Origin: Lachnospiraceae bacterium | GTDB taxonomy: Bacteria > Bacillota > Clostridia > Lachnospirales > Lachnospiraceae | DNA length: 36,918 nt | Reading direction: 5' to 3' | Assembly: GCA_024691065.1 (NCBI GenBank) | Contig: JAILOA010000153.1 | Span: forward strand, 1-36,918 | Position numbers and translations under genes: made by a program | Shown: positions 18,392 through 27,449 of the stretch, piece by piece | How positions within the stretch are numbered: the stretch's first letter is position 1 | Layout: each line of letters opens with the position of its first letter | Notes under the pieces: generated by a model | The model's input: only the letters and a program-made list of their open reading frames with translations | The model's database searches: none | What the model was told of the DNA's origin: nothing

Positions 18392-21300
18392 CTAGGTAAT
18401 ACGCACTACCACCCTTTTACCCCTATATATCTTTTCTCCAACCTTTACCGTATTAAACAAGGCAAGATATCTTTTTACCCTTCCGGATTTCCTTATAATT
18501 AATTTATTGCCTCTTCTCCTGACTCCCTTCATATTTGCAATATTAAGTCCTGCCTGGGTACTTTGAACAAATTGATACTTTACATTTCTAAGATACCTGT
18601 AATTTCTCACGGTCAGGATTATTCTGTTACCCCTGACAAGTTTTCTTCTGATTAGTATTTTTGCAGGTTTTCTAACCCACTTTGCAAATACCGCAGTATC
18701 ATCTCCTGGCACAAAAGATTTAATATAATCCGTCGGATCCGACTGTAAATACCAACCTTCAAATATATATCCGGTTCTGCTGATCGGATCGAGCTTTACT
18801 ACCTGCCCTGCAGTAGCCTGAATTACCTTTGCTGTATTGTTACCATATCCCGGATACAACAATACCTTTATCTGTTTCCCTGCAACCTTAATATTTCCGT
18901 TTACGGAAGACTGTGTCGATACATTTATTACATTATTAACCTTTGTACTAACCTGATTAGTAACATTATCACCATTGATATTATTAACATTTGATATCTT
19001 TTCATCATTCATGTTATCAGGATTTACCGTTTCCTGATTACCCGGGTTAAATGTAACATTTTCCCCATATCCTTCGGTATTACCTGCATCACTTCCGCTT
19101 TGATTATCGGAATTATTCGGATTATCCTCATTTCCGACATCTTCTCCTGCTTTACCTGAATCGTCAGGTTTTTCGGTTTCCGATGCCGCTTGGTTTCCTG
19201 AATCATTTGGTTTTTCGGTTTCCGAAACATCGGAATTATCCGGATTATCCTTATTTTTGCTATCTTCTCCTGCTTTTTCTGAATCGTCAGGTTTTTTGGT
19301 TTCCGATGCTGCTTGATTTCCGGAATCATCAGGCTTTAAGGTTTCTAAAATATCGGAATTATCGGAATCACCCGTATCCTCTCCCGGTTTTTTTGAAACC
19401 TCGGGTTTTTCGGTTTCCGATATTGATGGATTTTCCGAAGAAACAGGTTTTTCGGTTTCCGATATTGATGGATTTTCCGAAGAAACAGGTTTTTCAGTTT
19501 CCAAACTATCCGGATTAGCTGTATTTATTATATTACTGTCACCCGGAGTCACTGAAGGTTTATCTGTTGTATCATCCGATGTTTCTTCATTTTCCGTATC
19601 AATTCCGCTATCATCGGATTCTTCTTCGTCTTCATTGATATATTCCCATTTATCGGTATCAATAAAATTATTTAATAATCCCAATTGTACGGATTTATGA
19701 TCTGATGCAAATATATAAGCAGTATCCGATTCAATTATCTGCTCTTTACCGTCAACACCCAACATCTTAAATCCCAATTTATCTCCGTTTGCTTCCATTG
19801 ATATTCTGAGTGAGTAATCATTAAAATCCGCTTCTTCTAATTTGTATCTGACTACATCAGGGTTTAAATTACTTAATTTAATTCCAAATAAACAACTCTC
19901 CGGGCTAAGCCATACATCCCCACTAAAATTAAGAATTCCATTGTTAATGCAATCCACATACTTGGATTCATCAGAGCTGTCACCTACAAATTCGCCTAAT
20001 ACATTTTCAGACTCTACAAAACCGTTATTGGTACATTTTTTAACTGTATAATTGTTAAATCCTGCGATACCTGCGGCAGTTCCATCTGATTTTACATAAC
20101 CGTTATTTACACATTGATTAACCATGGAAAATGTGCTTCCGACCACTCCGCCGGCATATCCGTCGCTAATAACCCTTGCTATGTTCGTGCATAATCTGGT
20201 ACCGCTTTGATTGGAAGTGGATTTGCTGTTTTCTCCGACTATTCCTCCTACAAAATCATTACCCTTTACTGTCGGTATTATCTTATTATTAATGGCCGTT
20301 TCGCCATTGTCCACTGAACCGTAATTATTACCTACGATACCGCCAATGCGAGTTTCTCCGCATACATCCGAATAAGACTTTGAAAATTGAACATTACCCA
20401 AAATCGAATTCTCACCTGCAATTCCGCCTACTCCATCCTGCCCTTCAGTATTTGCAGGAGATAAGTTCATACATTTAACTATCATAGACGTGTTGTAACC
20501 CGCGATTCCGCCTATTCTTCCGCCATGTATACCTCTTACCATTCCGTAATTTACGCCATTGTTTATGGTACCTCCATTCTTTCCCGCAATTCCTCCTATA
20601 TTTTTTCCGTAACCGCTTTCATTGCCTGTATAATCATATTTTTGGCTCTCATCATTCATATTTGATTCGATCATATAAATGCTACCAAAGTTTTTTACGC
20701 CTTTCATCTTTTCGGACGCAGAACCTATAATGGCTCCGGTATTATGACCTGTTATACCGCCAACTGTAGATTTACCGGTAATAGTGCCGAGATTATAACA
20801 TTCATTAATTGATGCCCCACTGTAACCTGATATACCTCCGACCTCTCCTGAGATATAAATACCGCAGACACCTCCATAATTAATACAATTTGAAATCGTT
20901 CCTTCTTCCAATGCGCCTGCAATTCCACCGGTTCGTACATTGCCTCTAATATCTGCATAATTGGTACAACCTGTAATATTTCCGGATTGAATATGTCCTG
21001 CAATTCCTCCAAAACCTCTGATATTTGAAGCATATGTTTTATCTGACCTCAGGGTGAATTCATTATCCTCTGTTATCAGGCAGTTCGTTATATTTACCGG
21101 CGTTCTTATTGCACTTGCTATTATTCCGCCAGTCCCACCGGCATATATAAATCTCGAACCTTCAACACTGCAATTCTTTATTTCGGCTGTATAATAAATC
21201 GGTTCCTCCCCCTCAGCCGGATCAAAACTCATTATCTTGTAAATTAAACCGGCACCGCCTCTTTCTCCTGCATATAGAACTGACTTTACATGGCAATTGT

Positions 21301-22681
21301 TTATGCTTACATTTCCATCAATAATACCTCCTGCCAAAGCTGCACCATACCCTGAACTTTTATTTGTATTATTTTTCATAAGTGTAACATCCTCAAAATT
21401 CAGGTTATTTACTGTCAAATCAACATATTGAAGCTCGCCGAATAAACCGGTATAGCTTTTATATTGAGGTGAAACAGGTGTAAAATCTTTGATGGTATGA
21501 TTATTACCCTCTACATAAACTTTTATATTATTGCCTTTTTCTCCCCTTATATTGATACTTTCCCATAGATTATGGTTGTTATCGGAGGTCTCGTCGCCGG
21601 TAATATCCTCCCTTAATATATCACGTTCGCTTTCCTTACGCTTTATCCAATACATTGTATCATGTACATTTATATCATCATTAATTCTTACCAGGACAAC
21701 CTCTCCCGGTTGAAGATAATCTAATTGGTATTTAGCTGAAACCAAATCATAATAGTTATATACATCTATAATTCTATTTATATTGTCGGAATCAATAGCA
21801 GCCGGACAGTCATATTGGTCTGAATATCCGATATTCTCGGTATTTGCGTAAGATTTTGCCGAATTATAATCTACTCCGGTTTCATTTATATCACGTGTCC
21901 ATTTTGCCTTTACAATAGTATCCTCCTTAATGCAGGAAAGATCCTTATTCCAACTTAATCTGTAACCGTCTTTTTTGATTGTAATTTCCTTTGAAGGCGA
22001 GCCGTATGGCACATAGTCTCTGCCCACGATTTCATTACCATCGTAATAAGTTACATTGTAATAATTTATCTTCCAATTGGCATAAATTGACAAATCATCC
22101 TGAATTCTTATACTTGAATAATAAATCTCACTGCCATCCTCATAACTCCAATAATTAAATGTATGTCCCGCTTTCTCAGGCACCGGTATATCATTCAATA
22201 TTAAATAGCTGTTATAATTAATCTCCAATTCATTTACTACTTTTCCGTCAGATACTATATTGATATGCTTTTTCACCGGATTCCAGTGTGCGTATATTTT
22301 TAATGAATTACTGAAATTCACTTCTATATTGCCGGTCAATTCTTCGGTACTGTTATATGATTCATATAAACCGTCAAATGTATAATTCTCATTTCTGAGG
22401 ACTACATTTTCTTCAAAATATTTTGTTAATTCCTCTATGCTCACAGTGGATCCGTATTCTGCCGTATATTGCACTGATGAATGTAAATTATATACACTTG
22501 AATAAATGTAAATAGACCGTGTGTCTGCAGCCTTTGCTATCTTAGTGCTGCCGAAGAAATCCATATTTTCCCCTGCAAAACTATCTTTTTCCGTCGTTCG
22601 CCCTATTAATAATAAACACATCAATACCAACAGCGGTACAATATGCCATTTTACTTTATCTATTCTACCCATGCTTATCAC
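18392..22681 (-). CDS. Secreted ~1429-aa surface protein: signal/TM, InlB-type repeats, GLUG repeats, repetitive Pro/Glu/Ser/Asp linker, InlB repeat, very basic C-terminus
   Basis: KWHIVPLLVLMCLLLIG; YDGNEIVGRDYVPYG and GYIFEGWYLQSD; many GGIAG motifs; SETEKPVSSENPSI repeats; C-terminal RRKLVRGNRIILTVRNYRYLRN...KRVVVRIT. Confidence 0.9.
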   Translation of the reverse strand: MISMGRIDKVKWHIVPLLVLMCLLLIGRTTEKDSFAGENMDFFGSTKIAKAADTRSIYIYSSVYNLHSSVQYTAEYGSTVSIEELTKYFEENVVLRNENYTFDGLYESYNSTEELTGNIEVNFSNSLKIYAHWNPVKKHINIVSDGKVVNELEINYNSYLILNDIPVPEKAGHTFNYWSYEDGSEIYYSSIRIQDDLSIYANWKINYYNVTYYDGNEIVGRDYVPYGSPSKEITIKKDGYRLSWNKDLSCIKEDTIVKAKWTRDINETGVDYNSAKSYANTENIGYSDQYDCPAAIDSDNINRIIDVYNYYDLVSAKYQLDYLQPGEVVLVRINDDINVHDTMYWIKRKESERDILREDITGDETSDNNHNLWESINIRGEKGNNIKVYVEGNNHTIKDFTPVSPQYKSYTGLFGELQYVDLTVNNLNFEDVTLMKNNTNKSSGYGAALAGGIIDGNVSINNCHVKSVLYAGERGGAGLIYKIMSFDPAEGEEPIYYTAEIKNCSVEGSRFIYAGGTGGIIASAIRTPVNITNCLITEDNEFTLRSDKTYASNIRGFGGIAGHIQSGNITGCTNYADIRGNVRTGGIAGALEEGTISNCINYGGVCGIYISGEVGGISGYSGASINECYNLGTITGKSTVGGITGHNTGAIIGSASEKMKGVKNFGSIYMIESNMNDESQKYDYTGNESGYGKNIGGIAGKNGGTINNGVNYGMVRGIHGGRIGGIAGYNTSMIVKCMNLSPANTEGQDGVGGIAGENSILGNVQFSKSYSDVCGETRIGGIVGNNYGSVDNGETAINNKIIPTVKGNDFVGGIVGENSKSTSNQSGTRLCTNIARVISDGYAGGVVGSTFSMVNQCVNNGYVKSDGTAAGIAGFNNYTVKKCTNNGFVESENVLGEFVGDSSDESKYVDCINNGILNFSGDVWLSPESCLFGIKLSNLNPDVVRYKLEEADFNDYSLRISMEANGDKLGFKMLGVDGKEQIIESDTAYIFASDHKSVQLGLLNNFIDTDKWEYINEDEEESDDSGIDTENEETSDDTTDKPSVTPGDSNIINTANPDSLETEKPVSSENPSISETEKPVSSENPSISETEKPEVSKKPGEDTGDSDNSDILETLKPDDSGNQAASETKKPDDSEKAGEDSKNKDNPDNSDVSETEKPNDSGNQAASETEKPDDSGKAGEDVGNEDNPNNSDNQSGSDAGNTEGYGENVTFNPGNQETVNPDNMNDEKISNVNNINGDNVTNQVSTKVNNVINVSTQSSVNGNIKVAGKQIKVLLYPGYGNNTAKVIQATAGQVVKLDPISRTGYIFEGWYLQSDPTDYIKSFVPGDDTAVFAKWVRKPAKILIRRKLVRGNRIILTVRNYRYLRNVKYQFVQSTQAGLNIANMKGVRRRGNKLIIRKSGRVKRYLALFNTVKVGEKIYRGKRVVVRIT

Positions 22682-22771
22682 CCTTTTATTTCTTATCCGA
22701 GTTTTCCTGAACTTCCTAAATCAATCCTTTTATTTCAACCCTTTTATTTCATCTCATGTCAAGACTTGCTC

Positions 22772-22892
22772 GCGAGTCCCGGTAACGGATTCGTGTCTGC
22801 ATTAGCAGACATCCCTCTTATCCGAATCCATTAGATAGCTTTGCTACCTATTTGCATCACTCGCAGAACTTTTAGCCGGGAAATAAAGTTCT
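22772..22892. repeat. Structured palindromic element in the leader of the second GLUG gene
   Basis: gcgagt (22772-22777)/actcgc (22859-22864) enclosing ggattcg/cgaatcc, gtctgc/gcagac and tagatagc/gctaccta arms; adjacent agaacttt/aaagttct. Confidence 0.7.
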
Positions 22893-22924
22893 ACGCATAA
22901 AAAGCGAAATCATTTAAGTTGATG

Positions 22925-22965
22925 ATTAAAAAAAGTGAGGCTTATGATTTTAACATGAGCCTCAC
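22925..22965 (-). terminator. Terminator downstream of the CheY-like gene
   Basis: gtgaggct...agcctcac stem, minus strand followed by ttttttt. Confidence 0.85.
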
Positions 22966-22979
22966 ATAAATGTTTCAAT

Positions 22980-23339
22980 CTAACCCAATGCTTTATTTAT
23001 GATTTCAACTAGTTTTTCATTGTCAAACGGCTTTGAAATGAAATCAATAGCTCCACATTGAATTGCCTCAATAAGCTTTGATTTCTGGCCTGCTGCCGTT
23101 ACCATAACAACCCTTGCGTCCGGATAGTCCGATCTAATTTTTTTGAGCGCTCCGATACCGTCCAAAATTGGCATTGTAATATCCATAGTAACCAAATCCG
23201 GCTTCTGCTCGCTATACATCTGATAGCCTTCTTCTCCATTTGATGCTTCGCCCGAAATTTCAAAACCTGCATCAATTAAAATATCCTTTAAAATTTTCCT
23301 TGATGTTCTGGAATCATCAACCATAAGTATTTTTGCCAT
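22980..23339 (-). CDS. CheY-like single-domain response regulator
   Basis: MAKILMVDDSRTSRKIL, DLVTMDITMPILDG, VVMVTAAGQ, DFISKPF. Start M6 of the given ORF, preceded by ggagg. Confidence 0.95.
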   Translation of the reverse strand: MAKILMVDDSRTSRKILKDILIDAGFEISGEASNGEEGYQMYSEQKPDLVTMDITMPILDGIGALKKIRSDYPDARVVMVTAAGQKSKLIEAIQCGAIDFISKPFDNEKLVEIINKALG

Positions 23340-23367
23340 TTTACTATCCTCCAATTTAATTATTATT

Positions 23368-23493
23368 TTACATTACCCTTTTAATTTTACCGATTGCAAC
23401 ATATGCAATATAAAATTTTTCTTCCGGTCCTCTCAGTCTGACATATAATCCGTGCCCCGCCCTTCTAAATACGGTACCGGATTTTCGGTTCAT
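23368..23493 (-). CDS. Candidate 41-aa small basic ORF between the CheX-like and CheY-like genes
   Basis: ATG at 23493: MNRKSGTVFRRAGHGLYVRLRGPEEKFYIAYVAIGKIKRVM*. Below the ORF-track cutoff; no close RBS. Confidence 0.3.
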   Translation of the reverse strand: MNRKSGTVFRRAGHGLYVRLRGPEEKFYIAYVAIGKIKRVM

Positions 23494-23533
23494 TTATATT
23501 ATGTACAAAACTCCCAATATACAAACATTAACC

Positions 23534-24403
23534 CTATTCTGAAATTATTAAATCAAGCTCCTTACCATGTACGAAAAATGGAATCTTATAAACATTTCCG
23601 TTTACTTCACCGCTTTCTAATTCCATCTCAGGTGGTAACATATCCACGGAAATTCCCTTTTCATACTCGTCTCTGGCAAAAAGTCCATTATTCATATTCA
23701 AAAATTCACATACTGCATCTAATGTATCCATATCGACCTCACCCATCTCTTCCTTGAGCATGGCCTCTGCAATATCAGTAAGCGCTCCGTCATCTCCGGC
23801 AAACATAGTATTGAATGACTTATCTCCGATAAATCCCTGCAACGCTTTATATTTATATGTGTAATTATCTACCTTCACAGGAACATCGATTCTCACATTG
23901 GCATCAACGAAACGAACAAGAAATCTTGCAGTCAATGCAACGTACTCTTTGTAAAACTGTGATAAATCAGACTTATTCAGAAAAACCTGAACCTCTCTGT
24001 CAATATCACCACTCTTAATTGCTTCTACATCTTCCTGACTTAATTCCTTATCAATAGCATAGGTCCCAAGTATCTTCTGTATCTCATCATTATCCAGCAA
24101 ATCTGCTTCCGTAACTGCCTGTACAAATAATAGATAACCATCTCCCTGCTGCTTTAAAAGCAATGATAACTGTCCTTCGGACAAATATCCTTTTTCTATA
24201 GCTATATCACCGAATCTTCTGTCCTCTTTCTGCTGAATCTTATTTACCTCATTTGCCTGCTCCTGAGTCATAAAATTGAGCTCTGTTGCAAGTAAACCAA
24301 GCTTTACCTTGGACTTACGACATTTATCAATCACCTCTGCACTCTGCTCTTTAGAGAGTAACCCTTTTTCCTCAAGATAATTACAAAAATACACTCCGAA
24401 CAT
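23534..24403 (-). CDS. CheX-like chemotaxis protein with N-terminal MshEN-like motif pair
   Basis: C-terminal CheX/CheC-like segment (MDTLDAVCEFLNMNNGLFA...); N-terminal KLGLLATELNFMTQEQANEVNKIQ and RFGDIAIEKGYLSEGQLSLLLKQQ; aggagg RBS. Confidence 0.7.
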   Translation of the reverse strand: MFGVYFCNYLEEKGLLSKEQSAEVIDKCRKSKVKLGLLATELNFMTQEQANEVNKIQQKEDRRFGDIAIEKGYLSEGQLSLLLKQQGDGYLLFVQAVTEADLLDNDEIQKILGTYAIDKELSQEDVEAIKSGDIDREVQVFLNKSDLSQFYKEYVALTARFLVRFVDANVRIDVPVKVDNYTYKYKALQGFIGDKSFNTMFAGDDGALTDIAEAMLKEEMGEVDMDTLDAVCEFLNMNNGLFARDEYEKGISVDMLPPEMELESGEVNGNVYKIPFFVHGKELDLIISE

Positions 24404-24597
24404 ATCAATTTCCTCCTAACTATATAAATAACAGTTCTTAATATAGCTAAGCATTTATAAACTACCCCAATCCAAATACATAGCATTAATTTTCACGACC
24501 TGAAAAGAACATATTTATATTTTACCATATTTTAGCCTAAAATCAAGCCCAAATATTACAGTAAGTCTGTAAATTACAGAGTTTTGATATTATAAAA

Positions 24598-24700
24598 GCC
24601 TTATTTTAAGCGCAATTGCTATGAGTTAACTTTAATTTAAAAATTATCATATCTTCAAAAAAGGCCTTATTTTAAGCATAATTGTAGGAGTTAAATATAC
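24598..24700. repeat. 66-bp imperfect tandem repeat, 2 copies
   Basis: gccttattttaagc.aattg.ta.gagttaa at 24598 and 24664. Confidence 0.7.
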
Positions 24701-24805
24701 AAAATTTCAATTGTATTTAATAAAATTTAATCCCGGCTGTTCGCATATTTAATGCTAAAGTACTTATATTGTATTGCAAAAAAATACCGAGGCTTATCAC
24801 AGATT

Positions 24806-24852
24806 AGAAAAAAGCCTTGGTCTAAGCTTTTACGCTTGTGACCAAGGCCTTG
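24806..24852 (-). terminator. Terminator after infA
   Basis: gccttggtc...gaccaaggc stem with minus-strand tttttt. Confidence 0.8.
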
Positions 24853-24859
24853 TATTGTA

Positions 24860-25078
24860 TTATTTATCTCTCCAGATAATTCTACCCTTTGTTAAATCAT
24901 ACGGTGACATTTCGATTGTTACCTTATCACCCGGTAAGATTCTAATGTAGTTTTTTCTTAATTTTCCGCTAATGTGAGAAAGTACCTTATGTCCGTTTTC
25001 AAGCTCTACCTGAAACATTGCATTAGGTAATTTTTCAACTACAACACCTTCAATTTCAATAACATCTTCCTTTGACAT
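24860..25078 (-). CDS. infA: Translation initiation factor IF-1
   Basis: [70 protein letters not shown]. Confidence 0.98.
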   Translation of the reverse strand: MSKEDVIEIEGVVVEKLPNAMFQVELENGHKVLSHISGKLRKNYIRILPGDKVTIEMSPYDLTKGRIIWRDK

Positions 25079-25234
25079 ATCTTTCCTCCTTAAAACTATT
25101 TAAGTAACTTCTACTTCATTTAAAGCGAACCTTCCCGGTCTGCTTTGCCGACATTTCCTGTCCGCATTAAATATATTGCTTTGCTTTCTAATTGCATCAT
25201 CCGCGGATTGTTTTATATATTATAATACCTTGTA

Positions 25235-25996
25235 TTACATACTCTGTCCTACGGTTAAAATCTCAGGTTCGTCTTCTGTTATAAGAATTGTATTTTCATG
25301 ATGACAGGTATAAGATTCATCTACAGTAACAGCTGTCCAATCATCATCCAATACCCATACGGCATAATCGCCCATACTGGTCATAGGCTCAACACAAATC
25401 GTCATACCGGGTCTAAGCTTCATACCTCTTCCGATTGGCTTAAAATTCGGAATCTCAGGATCCTCATGCATATCTTTTCCGATTCCGTGACCTACGTATT
25501 CACGAATAATGCCATATCCAAAGCTTTCTACATAATCCTGCACAGCCTTACTGATTTCAAATAAATGATTTCCGGCATGTGCAAATTTTATACCTTCATA
25601 AAATGCCTGCTTCGTGACATCCATAAATTTCTTTGTTTCATCGCTAACCTTACCGATTGGCCATGTTCTGGCAGCATCCGCCATATAGCCATCCAATGAA
25701 AGTACAGTATCAAGCGTTAATATATCGCCTTCCTTCAGAACAATTTTCTTGCTTGGAATTCCGTGAACGACACATTCATTTACCGATGTACAAAAGGCTG
25801 CCGGAAAACCTCCATAGCCTTTGCATTCCGGAATACATCCTGCATCTCTTATGAGCTTCTCTCCGTAAGCATCAACTTCAAATGTAGTCATACCGGGCTT
25901 GATGAAATCACCGATTTTATCATGTATTTCACCAAGAATTTTTCCGGCTTCACGCATCTTTTCAATTTCTTTTTGGGTCTTAATTGTAACTGCCAT
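25235..25996 (-). CDS. map: Type I methionyl aminopeptidase
   Basis: LTLDTVLSLDGYMADAARTW, YVGHGIGKDMHEDPEIPN, CVEPM, HHENTILIT metal-ligand motifs. Confidence 0.97.
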   Translation of the reverse strand: MAVTIKTQKEIEKMREAGKILGEIHDKIGDFIKPGMTTFEVDAYGEKLIRDAGCIPECKGYGGFPAAFCTSVNECVVHGIPSKKIVLKEGDILTLDTVLSLDGYMADAARTWPIGKVSDETKKFMDVTKQAFYEGIKFAHAGNHLFEISKAVQDYVESFGYGIIREYVGHGIGKDMHEDPEIPNFKPIGRGMKLRPGMTICVEPMTSMGDYAVWVLDDDWTAVTVDESYTCHHENTILITEDEPEILTVGQSM

Positions 25997-26269
25997 ATTT
26001 GTAAAATCTCCTTATTCCGGTCATTACCGGCAAATATAATTACCCTTCTGCTTACGTATAATTTTAAAAGCTAAAACATAGTTGCACAAAACAGAAAATC
26101 TTTACTTCGCTTCGTATTATGACTATGAACCCTGAAACATTTTATCTTCTGCATTCAAATATATGTTTCCTCTTTTAAAATTATCCGCCGGCAGATTAAA
26201 AATTAAGCAATGTAAACAGTTTGTATTTAACACTTCTTACATCTTGTATTTTTCGCTGTCAGTACCTGT

Positions 26270-26324
26270 AATTTTAAAAGCACCGCCGGTGGTTTAAACA
26301 GGTTAAACCACCGTAAAGTGCGTA
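26270..26324 (-). terminator. Terminator downstream of adk
   Basis: cggtggtttaa/ttaaaccaccg 11-bp stem extended by gcac/gtgc; minus strand tttt. Confidence 0.75.
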
Positions 26325-26419
26325 TTATATTGTACTTTTCCAAGACTAAGCCATATTAAATCCGGGGAAGCACTCCGGTTAAATTTATAACCTCCCTCTC
26401 CCCTTACTAAGGCTAAGCT

Positions 26420-27070
26420 TTACTCAAACTTTGTAAGAGCAGTTACAATATCCTGCCAGCAAGGCTCTAAGCCCTTCTTGCCATCGATTGTTACAACGAT
26501 ACCCTGTGCCTCATAATGTGGTACAAGTGGAGCTGTTTCCTTATCATAAACCTCTAATCTATTCTTAAATGTCTCGATATTGTCATCTTTTCTCTGAATA
26601 AGCTCAGAACCACACTCGTCACAGATACCCTGTACCTTTGGTGGCATATTGGTTGTATGATATCCGGCACCACACTTAGGACAAACTCTACGTCCTTCCA
26701 TTCTCTGAACTAAATACTCATTTGAAAGATTCATGAAAATTGCAACATCAATCTTCTCACCGGCATCCTTCAAAGCTTTATCAAATATATCTGCCTGTGG
26801 AAGTGTACGTGGGAAACCATCAAGTACATAACCGTTTGCACAGTCAGCCTGATGAATTCTATCAAGTACGAGATCACATACAAACTCATCCGGTACGAGC
26901 TCACCCTTATCCATATATGCCTTTGCCTGCTTACCTAATTCTGTACCATTTTTAATGTTCTCGCGGAAAATATCACCTGTTGAAATATGCGGAATGTTAT
27001 ACTTCTCTGTGATTCTTTCGGCCTGTGTTCCTTTACCTGAGCCCGGAGCTCCTAACATGATTACGTTCAT
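26420..27070 (-). CDS. adk: Adenylate kinase (zinc LID type)
   Basis: MNVIMLGAPGSGKGTQAERI; CPKCGAGYH...CDECG LID. Start M28 of the given ORF with gaaagggg upstream. Confidence 0.97.
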   Translation of the reverse strand: MNVIMLGAPGSGKGTQAERITEKYNIPHISTGDIFRENIKNGTELGKQAKAYMDKGELVPDEFVCDLVLDRIHQADCANGYVLDGFPRTLPQADIFDKALKDAGEKIDVAIFMNLSNEYLVQRMEGRRVCPKCGAGYHTTNMPPKVQGICDECGSELIQRKDDNIETFKNRLEVYDKETAPLVPHYEAQGIVVTIDGKKGLEPCWQDIVTALTKFE

Positions 27071-27251
27071 TGTAATACCCCTTTCGTTTTCTTCGAATTT
27101 TAGTTTTTTTATATTCCTCAATAATAATTGACTGTATTTTTTACAGCACAATTTTTATAATAACTTATAACCTTTCAATTTGCAAGCATTTTGTCTGATA
27201 TTTGTATCAAATTAATATCTATATTATTTTAAATACCACCGGTATCATATA

Positions 27252-27420
27252 CTTTCATATACCGGCAGCGAAAGCTACTCATTTACCCGTTTAATCCATA
27301 AGCAAAAACTGCACATTTGCTTTCATAAACCGGTAACGAAGACTACTCATTTACCCGTTTAATCAATAAACAAAAACTACACATATACTTTCATAAACCG
27401 CCTATGCATGCCGCTCATTT
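27252..27420. repeat. 68-bp imperfect tandem repeat (~2.5 copies) between secY and adk
   Basis: ctttcatNNaccgg.a.cgaag.ctactcatttacccgtttaatc.ata at 27252, 27320 and 27388 (partial). Confidence 0.9.
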
Positions 27421-27449
27421 CCTTAAAATATCTAAATACTTACATAAAA

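Noticed and set aside
13574-24403. Anti-phage defence or secretion system
   Set aside because: No nuclease, helicase, toxin/antitoxin or secretion ATPase is recognisable; genes fit surface adhesion and signalling.
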